From: Acidaminococcaceae bacterium
GTDB lineage: Bacteria > Bacillota > Negativicutes > Acidaminococcales > Acidaminococcaceae
Reading direction: 5' to 3'
DNA length: 35,128 nt
Assembly (NCBI GenBank): GCA_022653215.1
Contig: JALCSJ010000003.1
Coordinates: forward strand, 1 to 35,128
Positions 7,195 to 14,644 of the stretch are shown here, in pieces. The translations under genes were made by a program, and so were the position numbers. The notes under the pieces were generated by a model that saw only the letters and a list, made by a program, of their open reading frames with translations, did no database searches and was not told the origin of the DNA. The stretch's first letter is position 1, and each line of letters starts with the position of its first letter.

Positions 7195-8021
7195 CACTTA
7201 TTTCCTTTCAAAGCCTCGCTGCGATCAAGTACAGCCTGCACCGCATCATACATAGCCCCTCTCACACCATGAAGCTCCATAGCGTGAATACCGGCAATAG
7301 TAGTACCCCCGGGACTGGTAACCTGATCTCTTAATTGAGCAGGATGAATACCTGTCTCTATAGCCATTTTACCGCTGCCTGCAAAGGTCTGAGCGGCCAA
7401 CTGGATAGCCAAATTTCTGGGCAGTCCTGCCATAACTCCTGCATCTGCCAAAGCATCAATAAGAACAAAGCAGTACCCCGGTCCGCAGCCGCTAATAGCA
7501 GAAACTGCTTCCATGGAAGATTCCTCCAGAACCACAATTTCTCCGCAGGAGCCAAAAATGTTTTTAACTGCTTCCAAAGCAACTTTCGTAGTCTTTTGGT
7601 CAGGAGCAATTGCGGACATACCTGCTCCCACAGCCAAAGGTGTGTTGGGCATTACCCTTACAACAGCTCTATCAGGTATCATACCTTGAATCATACTAAT
7701 ATCAATACTGGACATAATGGACACAACTGTAGCTTTGGCGGGAATTGCTTGTGCCAATTCAGGTGTCAAAACAGTTTTTGCCATTTGAGGTTTTACTGCT
7801 AAAACCACAAAGTCAACATCGGCCACAGCTTGTTTGTTATCTGCAAAACATTTTACACCATATTGTTTAGAAAGATATTCTCTTCTTCCTACGGTAGGAA
7901 CACCGACGGTTACGTCCTTTTTAGTCAGTAAACCTGCTTTTAATATTCCCTTTAAAATTGCTTCACCCATAGCTCCACAACCAATAAAAGCTACCTTACC
8001 CAGTGTTTTTATCTTCCCCAT
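7194..8021 (-). CDS. proC: Pyrroline-5-carboxylate reductase
   Basis: A 275-residue enzyme for the last step of proline synthesis, reducing pyrroline-5-carboxylate with NAD(P)H. The Rossmann loop FIGCGAMGEAI is at residues 12-22. VVLAVKPQ and VRVMPNTP mark the middle of the protein. The C-terminal dimerisation domain contains ISGCGPGYCFVLIDALADAG and the signature LRDQVTSPGGTTIAG. Length is normal. It overlaps the end of sepF by 13 bases and ylmH by one, so it is translated within the division cluster. Placement of proC beside sepF and yggS is a recurrent arrangement in Firmicutes and cyanobacteria. Confidence 0.97.
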   Translation of the reverse strand: MGKIKTLGKVAFIGCGAMGEAILKGILKAGLLTKKDVTVGVPTVGRREYLSKQYGVKCFADNKQAVADVDFVVLAVKPQMAKTVLTPELAQAIPAKATVVSIMSSIDISMIQGMIPDRAVVRVMPNTPLAVGAGMSAIAPDQKTTKVALEAVKNIFGSCGEIVVLEESSMEAVSAISGCGPGYCFVLIDALADAGVMAGLPRNLAIQLAAQTFAGSGKMAIETGIHPAQLRDQVTSPGGTTIAGIHAMELHGVRGAMYDAVQAVLDRSEALKGNK

Positions 8022-8524
8022 GGTGTTGTATTCCCCCTATCAACATAACTTGTATTTTCTGCATCTATATCAACATTTTGTGGTGCACAAACCAAAATGC
8101 TTCTGCCAATTTTTTTCAGACTGCCATTTAGGGCATAAACCGTACCGCTGATAAAATCAATAATACGTTTCATAACATCGCTGTCTGTATCTTCAAAGTT
8201 AATTACTACAGGTTGATTTTTCCGCAAATAATCTGCTACTTTCTGAGCATCATCAAAATTAACCGGCTCAATAACAACTACTCTCACCTGTTTAGTAGCT
8301 AAGGGCATGGAAATCAGTTTATCATCAGATTTCTCTTTGCTAAAACCAAAAATCGATTTATCTTTACGGGCAAAACGATCATCCCGTTCTTTCCATCTTT
8401 TAGCGCCGAACATAGGAGCCACAGCCGTTGCTTCCTCTTTGGTTTCTTCTTGTTCCGGCAAGCTTAGTTCATCATCTTCGCTGTACAAGCCAAAAATTTC
8501 GCAAATCTTATCAACTATTTTCAT
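8009..8524 (-). CDS. sepF: Cell division protein SepF
   Basis: A 171-residue SepF. The N-terminus MKIVDKICEIFGLYSEDDE is the amphipathic membrane-binding segment seen in this family. An acidic and charged linker follows, then the C-terminal SepF core (residues about 80-160: VRVVVIEPVNFDDAQKVAD, VVINFEDTDSDVMKRIIDF, SGTVYALNGSLKKIG). SepF polymerises and tethers FtsZ to the membrane at the division site. Its place between yggS and proC is classic. The nearest clear ribosome site (AAGGAG) is slightly far from the ATG at 8524, but no alternative start in frame is better. Confidence 0.95.
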   Translation of the reverse strand: MKIVDKICEIFGLYSEDDELSLPEQEETKEEATAVAPMFGAKRWKERDDRFARKDKSIFGFSKEKSDDKLISMPLATKQVRVVVIEPVNFDDAQKVADYLRKNQPVVINFEDTDSDVMKRIIDFISGTVYALNGSLKKIGRSILVCAPQNVDIDAENTSYVDRGNTTPWGR

Positions 8525-8542
8525 TTATTTCACCATTTCTCC

Positions 8543-9247
8543 TTAAAATTTTTGTGAATAATCCCTGGCGCCAAAAAGTGCTGTCCCAACCCGTACTTCA
8601 TTAGCTCCTTCTTCCACGGCAATCCAATAATCATGAGTCATGCCCATGGACAGAATATTACAGGTTTCTTTGCCTACTATTTTTTGCAGAGCCAAAAAAT
8701 CCCTGTAACCTGCCGCAAAAACAGGACGGGTTTCTTCCACATTGTCTGTGGCCTGAGCTATAACCATCACACCTCTTACTCTCACATGAGAATAAGCAGC
8801 CAGTTTACCTGTCAAAGCCACAAAATCTTCAGGACTTAACCCACTTTTTTGTGGTTCTCTGGCCTCATTAATTTGCAATAAAACATCTTGAATCTTATTG
8901 GCTTCTTCAGCTAATTTATCAATACGGTCCAAAATTTCTGTGCTATCCACAGATTCTATGATATCAAACAGTTCAACAGCATGTTTCGCCTTGTTCTTTT
9001 GTAAATGTCCTATTAAATGCCAGATTCCTCCGGCCGGCAATATCGCCTTTTTGTGCTGAGCTTCCTGAACTCTGTTCTCACCAACATTCTTTAGTCCTGC
9101 GTTCAAAGCTTCCGTCACGATTTCCGCTGGATGATTTTTAGTTACAGCCACAATAGTCACAGCATCACCTGTGACTTTAAGCTCTGTGCGTTTAGCCAAA
9201 GCTTCCTTTATTTTATTTTGTACCATTGCCAGATTATCTGCTAACAT
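8543..9247 (-). CDS. yggS: YggS/YlmE-family pyridoxal phosphate homeostasis protein
   Basis: A 234-residue single-domain PLP-binding protein of the alanine racemase N-terminal fold. The PLP lysine lies in VAVTKNHP (K37). Other family signatures are VGENRVQEA, WHLIGHLQKNKAKH, SVDSTEILDRI, LSMGMTHDY (SMGMSxDY type) and EVRVGTALFGAR. YggS proteins keep free PLP and amino-acid pools in balance and have no known catalytic reaction. It stands between pgeF and sepF, as ylmE does in Bacillus, with 18 bases to sepF and 12 to pgeF. Confidence 0.95.
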   Translation of the reverse strand: MLADNLAMVQNKIKEALAKRTELKVTGDAVTIVAVTKNHPAEIVTEALNAGLKNVGENRVQEAQHKKAILPAGGIWHLIGHLQKNKAKHAVELFDIIESVDSTEILDRIDKLAEEANKIQDVLLQINEAREPQKSGLSPEDFVALTGKLAAYSHVRVRGVMVIAQATDNVEETRPVFAAGYRDFLALQKIVGKETCNILSMGMTHDYWIAVEEGANEVRVGTALFGARDYSQKF

Positions 9248-9259
9248 ATTAATTACCTC

Positions 9260-10063
9260 TTAACTTCGATAAATTATGGCAGCCAGCCTACCGGTTTTTC
9301 CCTGTTCTGCCCTATAGGAAAAATATTTATCATTATGATCTTTGGTGCAATATTCAGCGCACAAAATATTTTCCCCAGGAATACCTAGCTTTTCTAATTG
9401 TTCTGTGTTAACCTGCCACAAATTTAAAAACCAATGTTTTTCCCTGGCAGGAATAAAGCAATCATGAAATTCTTTTGCTTTGTCCCAGACACTTTTATCC
9501 ACTTCATAACAGCAAGGGCCAATGGATGGTCCAATAGCCGCCACAATGTTTTTCATTTCTGTTCCATACCTGTCATGCAAAAGCTGAGCACCTTTAGCAG
9601 CAATATTGCTGACGGCACCTCGCCATCCGGCATGAACCAACGCTATACCCTTGCCTTTGGTGTCAATAAGCATAACCGGCACACAGTCAGCAAAGAAAAG
9701 CATTAATGGTACTTGTGACAAATCAGTCACTAAACCATCTGTATCTTTTATTGTATCAGCATAGTCATAGGCACCTCTGCCTACTAATTCTTTAGTTACA
9801 ACAATTATATTATTCCCGTGAACCTGGGCACAAGTAGTAGCCTTTTCGGGAGCATAACCCAAAGCCTTTGCTGTTTGGATTCTGTTAGCCAAGACTTTTT
9901 CCTTTGTATCGCCTACATGTAACGCCATATTCAGTCCCCCCGGCACCAAATCACTGCTGCCGCCGGTGCGACAAGTAAAGCCATGGACAACGCCAAATTT
10001 TTCCAAGGAAGGAAAATAGCCAAACTCCAGACTATTACAGGTTTTGAAAGCGAATTCTGCCAT
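9260..10063 (-). CDS. pgeF: Multicopper polyphenol oxidase/LACC1 family (YfiH/YlmD) purine nucleoside phosphorylase
   Basis: A 267-residue protein of the YfiH/YlmD/LACC1 family. The metal-binding triad is visible: H82 in AQVHGNN, C127 in FADCVPV and H144 in VHAGWRG, followed by IGPSIGPCCYEVD. Family members have been shown to phosphorolyse purine nucleosides and deaminate adenosine; the older name is polyphenol oxidase, and E. coli YfiH (PgeF) has also been linked to editing of peptidoglycan precursors. It starts the ylm-type operon, in the ylmD position ahead of ylmE (yggS). An AGGAGG site sits 5 bases before the ATG. Confidence 0.92.
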   Translation of the reverse strand: MAEFAFKTCNSLEFGYFPSLEKFGVVHGFTCRTGGSSDLVPGGLNMALHVGDTKEKVLANRIQTAKALGYAPEKATTCAQVHGNNIIVVTKELVGRGAYDYADTIKDTDGLVTDLSQVPLMLFFADCVPVMLIDTKGKGIALVHAGWRGAVSNIAAKGAQLLHDRYGTEMKNIVAAIGPSIGPCCYEVDKSVWDKAKEFHDCFIPAREKHWFLNLWQVNTEQLEKLGIPGENILCAEYCTKDHNDKYFSYRAEQGKTGRLAAIIYRS

Positions 10064-10096
10064 AATTCCTCCTACAAGATAAATTTATGCATATAT

Positions 10097-10102
10097 ATTA
10101 TA
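10097..10102 (-). promoter_or_regulatory. Probable -10 element for the pgeF-sepF-proC operon
   Basis: A perfect TATAAT on the minus strand lies about 34 bases before the pgeF start, just after the ppk2 terminator. No good -35 can be read: the right distance falls inside the terminator stem. Confidence 0.4.
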
Positions 10103-10115
10103 GACCAAAATACAG

Positions 10116-10144
10116 AAAAAGGCGACATATTTTGTCGCCTTTTT
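10116..10144. terminator. Bidirectional terminator after ppk2
   Basis: A perfect 12-bp stem, AAAAAGGCGACA (10116-10127) with its complement at 10133-10144, and a 5-base loop. On the minus strand it follows the PPK2 stop codon (10154) by about 10 bases and ends in a T-run. Confidence 0.88.
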
Positions 10145-10153
10145 CGGATTTCT

Positions 10154-11632
10154 CTATTTTTCTAAGGCTTGCTCCATTCTCTTGATCATTGTTTCCATTA
10201 CTTTAATACGGGCATAAAATTTGCTTTTTGCTTCTACAACTGTCCAAGGAGCTTCTTTTGTATCAGTTCTGTAGAGCATTTCATTAACAGCAGCTTCATA
10301 AGCACCCCATTTATCACGGTTTCGCCAATCCTCCTCCGTGATTTTCCAGGTCTTGTCCGGATCATTCTCTCTGGCTTTGAATCTATCATACTGCTCATCT
10401 TTATCTATTTGCATCCAGAACTTCTGCACTATAAAACCCTGCTTGGCCCATTGAGCTTCCATATCATTAATTTCCTGATAGGCTCTGCGCCATTGCTGAA
10501 CTGTAGCAAAGCCTTCCACTCTTTCTACCAGAACTCTTCCGTACCAGGTTCTATCAAATATCGCTGTTTCACCGGGTGCCGGAATATGCTGCCAAAAACG
10601 CCACAGATAATGAAAGCGCTTTTCCCAATCATTGGGAGCACGAACAGGATTAACCATATACCCTAAGGGATCCAGTCCTGCTGTCAGTCGCTTTATAGCT
10701 CCACCTTTGCCCCCTGCATCCCAGCCTTCAAAGGCCACGATAGTACTGATTTTCTTTTCATACAGTTTGAGCTGCAGTTCTCCAAGCCGCTTTCTTAATT
10801 TTTTGTACTTTTCTTCGTAAGCTTTTTCGGAAATGGCTTTGGTCAAATCATAGTTACTTAAAATATCAGGTACTGTTTCATCGTTGACACTAGCAGGTTT
10901 TTCCGGTTTTTCTTGCTTTCGTTTTTGCAAAGCAAGGGTCAATTCTTCAATTAAAATTTTCAAAGTTGTAATAATGCCCGTACGTTTGTTTTCCAAAGGA
11001 ACAATATGCCAGGGAGCATAATCCATATCTGTTTTTGCCAACATATCTTCATATACTTTTTCATAAGCCTTATAATTGATGCCTTCAATACCACCCGGTG
11101 TAAGGCTCTCCCACTGACTTCCTGATGTTTGAAAACCTTTGGCAATATTTTTCTCTTGTTGTTTGGCAGATATATGGGTAAATATTTTTAGAATAACATA
11201 ACCTTCATCTGTTAATTCTTTTTCAAAGGCATTAATTTCCCCGAAACTAACATGGTACCATTCGCTGGCCTCATCTTTATCTCCTACGGCATGTTCATTC
11301 CGCAAAAAATACCAGGCTCTGTGGTGAATGTTAATTTGGCCTGCAGCCGGCAATTCTTTCCAAAACTGTGCAAAAAATGGCTCCTGTTTTTGTTTCTCCG
11401 TTGTTTTAGATGCGGAAAAGACTCTGAAACCGCGAGGGTCTAAAGCAGAGATAAGCTTATTAATTAAAAGTCCTCGCCAAGAACCTCTAAAACCTTCGAA
11501 AAGAATAATAACCGGAATTTCTGCATCACGAAGTTCACGCTGCAAAGCTCCCAGCTTTTCCAATAGTTTAGGGAACTGCTCTTCGTAGTCACTTTTTTTT
11601 ATTTTCTTTTTAAGATTTACTTTCTCCAGCAT
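10154..11632 (-). CDS. Tandem-domain polyphosphate kinase 2 (polyphosphate:AMP phosphotransferase type)
   Basis: A 492-residue protein made of two PPK2 domains. The C-terminal domain (about 270-492) is intact: Walker A FEGWDAGGKGG, lid-region RAPNDWEKRFHYLWRFW and Walker B IFDRTWYGRVLVERV. The N-terminal domain (about 15-250) keeps the fold pattern but its Walker A reads FEGFRGSWRG, lacking the Asp and Lys, and its Walker B reads HHRAWY with His for Asp. This is the pattern of class II PPK2 enzymes, which phosphorylate AMP to ADP with polyphosphate, with a degenerate first half. The family assignment is firm; AMP as substrate is inferred from architecture. A GGGGGCGG site precedes the ATG. 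It may be read with the flotillin operon, as no terminator is seen upstream. Confidence 0.92.
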   Translation of the reverse strand: MLEKVNLKKKIKKSDYEEQFPKLLEKLGALQRELRDAEIPVIILFEGFRGSWRGLLINKLISALDPRGFRVFSASKTTEKQKQEPFFAQFWKELPAAGQINIHHRAWYFLRNEHAVGDKDEASEWYHVSFGEINAFEKELTDEGYVILKIFTHISAKQQEKNIAKGFQTSGSQWESLTPGGIEGINYKAYEKVYEDMLAKTDMDYAPWHIVPLENKRTGIITTLKILIEELTLALQKRKQEKPEKPASVNDETVPDILSNYDLTKAISEKAYEEKYKKLRKRLGELQLKLYEKKISTIVAFEGWDAGGKGGAIKRLTAGLDPLGYMVNPVRAPNDWEKRFHYLWRFWQHIPAPGETAIFDRTWYGRVLVERVEGFATVQQWRRAYQEINDMEAQWAKQGFIVQKFWMQIDKDEQYDRFKARENDPDKTWKITEEDWRNRDKWGAYEAAVNEMLYRTDTKEAPWTVVEAKSKFYARIKVMETMIKRMEQALEK

Positions 11633-11685
11633 TTTACCGCCCCCTGCAAACTTATCAATATATTTTTCCGTTAATTATTTGCCTT

Positions 11686-12204
11686 TCATTGTACAAAACG
11701 GAAAGGTTTAATAGCTCTGGGTTTATCTAGAACTTGAGCCATAACAAAGCCTGCTTTTATACTGTTTTTGTTAAGTTTTCCCTTCCAAGGATTATCTACT
11801 GTCAATGGGTTTAAAGCATCTTCATCAGATAAAGACGTTAAATTCTGTTCCTCTGCTACAGTATCTTCATCTATCATAGGTTCTGCATCCATGTTCTCTG
11901 CTACCATAGGTTCCGCTTCCATAGTTTCAGCTTCCATAGGCTCACTGACCATATCGGGAACATCCGTGTCTTCAGCTATCCAATCAATAGGATTAGAAGA
12001 ATATTTTTTTGGATTTTTTCTAATTAAGGGTTGTTCTTTAACTGCTTCTACCTTTTGAGAAAATCCCATTAACAGCTCTTCTAAAGTTTTAGGTTGAGGC
12101 CGCTTAACATTAGATTGTTGTCTCCTGCTTTGTTTTTCTTTTTTCTGATAATGATTAATAAATATCATTGTTATCCATAAAGCAAATAACATAAAGGTTT
12201 TCAT
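11686..12204 (-). CDS. Membrane-anchored hypothetical protein with acidic Met-rich pentapeptide repeats
   Basis: This 172-residue protein is not recognised. The first 17 or so residues (MKTFMLFALWITMIFIN) form a single membrane segment, followed at once by a basic stretch (KKEKQSRRQQSNVKRPQPK), so the rest is likely cytoplasmic. A middle region (about 87-111) holds five acidic pentapeptides of the type EPMEA/ETMEA/ENMDA, encoded by a 15-base tandem repeat. The C-terminus (NPWKGKLNKNSIKAGFVMAQVL ... KPFRFVQ) is basic and looks folded. It begins 13 bases after floA, where Bacillus carries the small unrelated yqfB, so a role with the flotillin membrane domain is possible but is inference only. 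Confidence 0.7.
   Translation of the reverse strand: MKTFMLFALWITMIFINHYQKKEKQSRRQQSNVKRPQPKTLEELLMGFSQKVEAVKEQPLIRKNPKKYSSNPIDWIAEDTDVPDMVSEPMEAETMEAEPMVAENMDAEPMIDEDTVAEEQNLTSLSDEDALNPLTVDNPWKGKLNKNSIKAGFVMAQVLDKPRAIKPFRFVQ
11871..11945 (-). repeat. Five-unit 15-bp tandem repeat inside the hypothetical membrane protein
   Basis: Five consecutive 15-base units (11871-11885, 11886-11900, 11901-11915, 11916-11930, 11931-11945) keep the frame and encode EPMEA-like pentapeptides. Units differ at a few bases each, so it is an old or diverged minisatellite; copy number could vary among strains. Confidence 0.8.
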
Positions 12205-12217
12205 AGTTCATGCCCCC

Positions 12218-13213
12218 TTATTGGGCTGTTTTAGGATCAGAAGAGTTGGTGTCAGGACTGGCCTGGGAAATAGTCTTTCTCATATCTGTATCAGCATTAA
12301 TGTTATTCATTCTATAATAATCCATTACACCAAGTCTGCCGTTCTCTAAGGCTAAAGCCAGTGCTGTAGGTACTTTTGCCTGAGCTTCTACAACTTTTGC
12401 CTGCATTTCTTGAGTATGAGCTTTCATCTCTTGTTCTTGAGCTACAGCCATGGCACGACGCTCTTCGGCTTTAGCTTGAGCAATGCGCTTATCTGCTTCT
12501 GCCTGATCTGTCAATAATTTGGCACCAATGTTACGTCCTACATCAACATCAGCAATATCAATGGACAGAATCTCAAAAGCAGATCCAGCATCCAGACCCT
12601 TTTGCAATACCGTCTTAGAAATATGGTCAGGATTTTCCAAAACTTCACTATGATTAACAGCAGAACCAACACTGGTAACAATGCCCTCTCCGACACGGGC
12701 AATAATAGTTTGTTCACCGGCGCCTCCGACTAATCTGTCAATATTAGCGCGTACTGTAACTCTGGCTTTTACTTTTAATTCAATACCATTTTTAGCAACA
12801 GCGGAAACAACAGGAGTTTCGATAACCTTCGGATTAACACTCATTTGTACTGCTTCCAGTACATTACGTCCTGCCAGATCAATAGCACAGGCTCTTTCAA
12901 AAGTCAAAGGAATTTCCGCTCTGTGCGCAGCAATTAAAGCGTCAATAACGTTATCCACATCACCACCTGCCAGATAGTGTGCTTCCAGCTGATTAGTACC
13001 TATGGCAATACCGGCTTTATTCGCCTTTACCAAGGGCATAACAATCTTTCCGGCCGGCACACGACGCAGCCTCATACCTATTAAGTTAAAAATACTTACA
13101 TCCACACCTGCAGCCATGGCAGAAATCCACAAACCCACAGGAACAAAATTCAAGAATACAACAATTACAACAATTGCCAAAATAATAATCAAACCACTGC
13201 CTAAAATGTCCAT
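12218..13213 (-). CDS. floA: Flotillin-like protein FloA
   Basis: A 331-residue bacterial flotillin of the YqfA/UPF0365 family. A hydrophobic hairpin at residues about 5-40 anchors it in the inner leaflet. The SPFH-like core follows (NLIGMRLRRVPAGKIVMPLVKANKAGI, AHYLAGGDVDNVIDALIAAHRAEIPL, GVGEGIVTSVGSA-type segment). A long Ala/Glu/Lys coiled coil covers about 235-290 (EADKRIAQAKAEERRAMA). The unusual family tail YYRMNNINADTDMR is present. FloA scaffolds functional membrane microdomains. Its ATG is 2 bases after the nfeD stop, as in Bacillus yqeZ-yqfA, so the two are co-translated. Confidence 0.96.
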   Translation of the reverse strand: MDILGSGLIIILAIVVIVVFLNFVPVGLWISAMAAGVDVSIFNLIGMRLRRVPAGKIVMPLVKANKAGIAIGTNQLEAHYLAGGDVDNVIDALIAAHRAEIPLTFERACAIDLAGRNVLEAVQMSVNPKVIETPVVSAVAKNGIELKVKARVTVRANIDRLVGGAGEQTIIARVGEGIVTSVGSAVNHSEVLENPDHISKTVLQKGLDAGSAFEILSIDIADVDVGRNIGAKLLTDQAEADKRIAQAKAEERRAMAVAQEQEMKAHTQEMQAKVVEAQAKVPTALALALENGRLGVMDYYRMNNINADTDMRKTISQASPDTNSSDPKTAQ

Positions 13214-13215
13214 GA

Positions 13216-13806
13216 TCAGTTCTCCTTTTTTACAAATATTTTATTGCCTACCACTTTATTTACTACTATTTTAGTGCCAGCCGGGAAAAATTCTCCCTCT
13301 GTGACAACGTCCAGCCGTTCCCCATCTATAATTGCCACTCCGCTTGGCCGCAGCAAGGTTTCTGTTTTTCCTTTTTTCCCTGTATACTCAGCTAAGTTAT
13401 TTTGCTGAGGTGTTATAGATTGTGGTTTGTTTTTTAGTACAAGCCTCTGCCAAAGGGGATTTTTCGGCAATGATTTAATCACGATTCCTACTAGCATGAG
13501 CACTACAACGACGCCTATTGCCAGTACTATTAATGTAGCACGGCTAGCTCCCAAAGCATAATAAGCACTTGCTAAAAAACAAAGCAGTCCTGCTATGCCG
13601 CAGATACCAAAACCCGGAATAAATAATTCTATAAATAAGAGAACCGCCCCTATGCCAAATAACATCAAAGCAGTCCAATCCAAATCCCATTCATTTGGAC
13701 TATAACCAAGATCCAATGGTTCTACTAAATTTCCTGCTGCAGCGCCTACAGGAGAAATTGCAAAACATAAGAATAAAATTAAATATAACCAATAATATTT
13801 TTTCAT
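13216..13806 (-). CDS. NfeD-family membrane protein (short form, flotillin partner)
   Basis: A 196-residue protein with a signal-like N-terminus (cleavage likely after VGAAAG, about 26), three membrane segments between about 45 and 110 (LMLFGIGAVLLFIELFIPG, GIAGLLCFLASAYYALG, LIVLAIGVVVVLMLVGIVI) and a C-terminal OB-fold domain (GKKGKTETLLRPSGVAIIDGERLDV ... GTKIVVNKVVGNKIFVKK). It lacks the N-terminal ClpP-like serine protease domain of long NfeD (Bacillus YqeZ). NfeD proteins are encoded next to flotillins and are thought to act with them. The first gene of the floA operon; a GGGAGG site precedes the ATG. Confidence 0.92.
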   Translation of the reverse strand: MKKYYWLYLILFLCFAISPVGAAAGNLVEPLDLGYSPNEWDLDWTALMLFGIGAVLLFIELFIPGFGICGIAGLLCFLASAYYALGASRATLIVLAIGVVVVLMLVGIVIKSLPKNPLWQRLVLKNKPQSITPQQNNLAEYTGKKGKTETLLRPSGVAIIDGERLDVVTEGEFFPAGTKIVVNKVVGNKIFVKKEN

Positions 13807-13826
13807 GCCTCAGCACCTCCCTTTGT

Positions 13827-13852
13827 TAATTAGTTATTACTTACTAATTATA
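13827..13852 (-). promoter_or_regulatory. Promoter of the nfeD-floA operon with overlapping inverted repeat
   Basis: A perfect -10 TATAAT lies at 13852-13847 on the minus strand, 40 bases from the nfeD start. The -35 is unclear (TTGCGG with a long 19-base spacer, inside the yqeY terminator stem). A perfect inverted repeat with arms TAATTAGT (13827-13834) and ACTAATTA (13843-13850) and an 8-base gap covers the -10 and the probable start point. Such a position suits a repressor operator; the regulator is unknown. Confidence 0.5.
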
Positions 13853-13864
13853 GCATAGAAATAT

Positions 13865-13905
13865 AAAAAATCCGCAAACAGGTTTTACCCCATTTGCGGA
13901 TTTTT
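13865..13905. terminator. Terminator after rpsU-yqeY
   Basis: A 13-bp perfect stem (AAAATCCGCAAA-type arms, 13866-13878 with 13893-13905) and 14-base loop, with T-runs on both strands. It starts 3 bases after the yqeY stop codon. Confidence 0.88.
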
Positions 13906-13907
13906 AA

Positions 13908-14357
13908 TTATTTCAGTAATTCCCGTACGAAAGCACTAATTTTACCGCCTTCGGCACGACCTTTGGCTTTGGCCATTACTGCGCCCATTACCTTCCCCAT
14001 ATCTTTCATGGTTTTGGCTCCGGTTGCGGCAATAGTTTCTTGGACCATGGCTTTCAGATCCTCGTCGCTTAACTGTTCCGGCAAATACTTTCTCAGTATG
14101 GCAATTTCCTGCTCATTTGCTTCTACCAAATCAGTGCGGTCAGCCTTTTTGAATTCTGTGATAGAATCCTCTCTTTGCTTAACCTCTTTCATGAGCAAAG
14201 CACATACTTCATTGTCATCCAGCTCTTTTTTCGCATCAATTTCCTTGTTACGAATCGCGGCCCAAGCCATACGGATAACAGCTAAGCGTTGCTTACCTGC
14301 TTCCCTATCCTTCATAGCTTGTTTCATATCTGCTGATAAAGTTGCTCGTAATGACAT
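13908..14357 (-). CDS. yqeY: GatB/YqeY domain-containing protein
   Basis: A 149-residue, all-helical protein of the YqeY family. Typical segments are MSLRATLSADMKQAMK at the N-terminus, RLAVIRMAWAAIRNKEID, and EQEIAILRKYLPEQLSDEDL. The C-terminal GatB-like tail contains MKDMGKVMGAVMAKAKGRAEGGKISAFVRE. The same tail occurs in the amidotransferase GatB, where it binds tRNA; the standalone protein has no confirmed function but is assumed to touch tRNA. It follows rpsU by 15 bases, the same rpsU-yqeY pair as in Bacillus, and ends at a terminator. Confidence 0.95.
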   Translation of the reverse strand: MSLRATLSADMKQAMKDREAGKQRLAVIRMAWAAIRNKEIDAKKELDDNEVCALLMKEVKQREDSITEFKKADRTDLVEANEQEIAILRKYLPEQLSDEDLKAMVQETIAATGAKTMKDMGKVMGAVMAKAKGRAEGGKISAFVRELLK

Positions 14358-14372
14358 CTTAATGCCCCCAAA

Positions 14373-14549
14373 TTATCTAAACTTGCGCTTTCTGGCAGCC
14401 TCAGATTTCTTCTTGCGTTTTACGCTAGGTTTTTCGTAGTGTTCGCGCTTCCTAACCTCAGAAAGAACACCAGCTTTTTGCGTAGCACGTTTGAAACGAC
14501 GCAAAGCGCTGTCTAAGGATTCAGTTTTGCCTACTTTTATCTCTGTCAC
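14373..14549 (-). CDS. rpsU: Small ribosomal subunit protein bS21
   Basis: Translation of the minus strand from a GTG at 14549 gives 58 residues beginning MTEIKVGKTESLDSALRRFK, with EVRKREHYEKPSVKRKKKSE in the second half and the basic tail AARKRKFR. This is bS21, which sits near the 3' end of 16S rRNA and aids initiation. Length is normal for the family. A strong GGGAGGGA site is about 6 bases before the GTG. The next gene is yqeY, the usual partner. The 5' untranslated region contains a small 6-bp hairpin (GTGTAT/ATACAC), which might take part in autoregulation, but that is only a possibility. Confidence 0.97.
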   Translation of the reverse strand: MTEIKVGKTESLDSALRRFKRATQKAGVLSEVRKREHYEKPSVKRKKKSEAARKRKFR

Positions 14550-14609
14550 TTGTTATCCCTCCCTCCACGAACTCATTCGGGAAGTGTATTATTCTATACA
14601 CACTAGGTT

Positions 14610-14639
14610 ATTATAGCCTAAAACCCTCTACTCTGTCAA
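14610..14639 (-). promoter_or_regulatory. Promoter of rpsU-yqeY
   Basis: Consensus -35 TTGACA (14639-14634), 18-base spacer and -10 TATAAT (14615-14610). It begins directly after the HIT-protein stop codon (14645), giving a leader of about 54 bases before the rpsU GTG. Confidence 0.85.
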
Positions 14640-14644
14640 CAAGA

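Noticed and set aside
11871..11945. Regular 15-bp repeats as a possible CRISPR or regulatory array.
   Set aside because: There are no spacers, the units are contiguous, and they stay in frame inside a gene.
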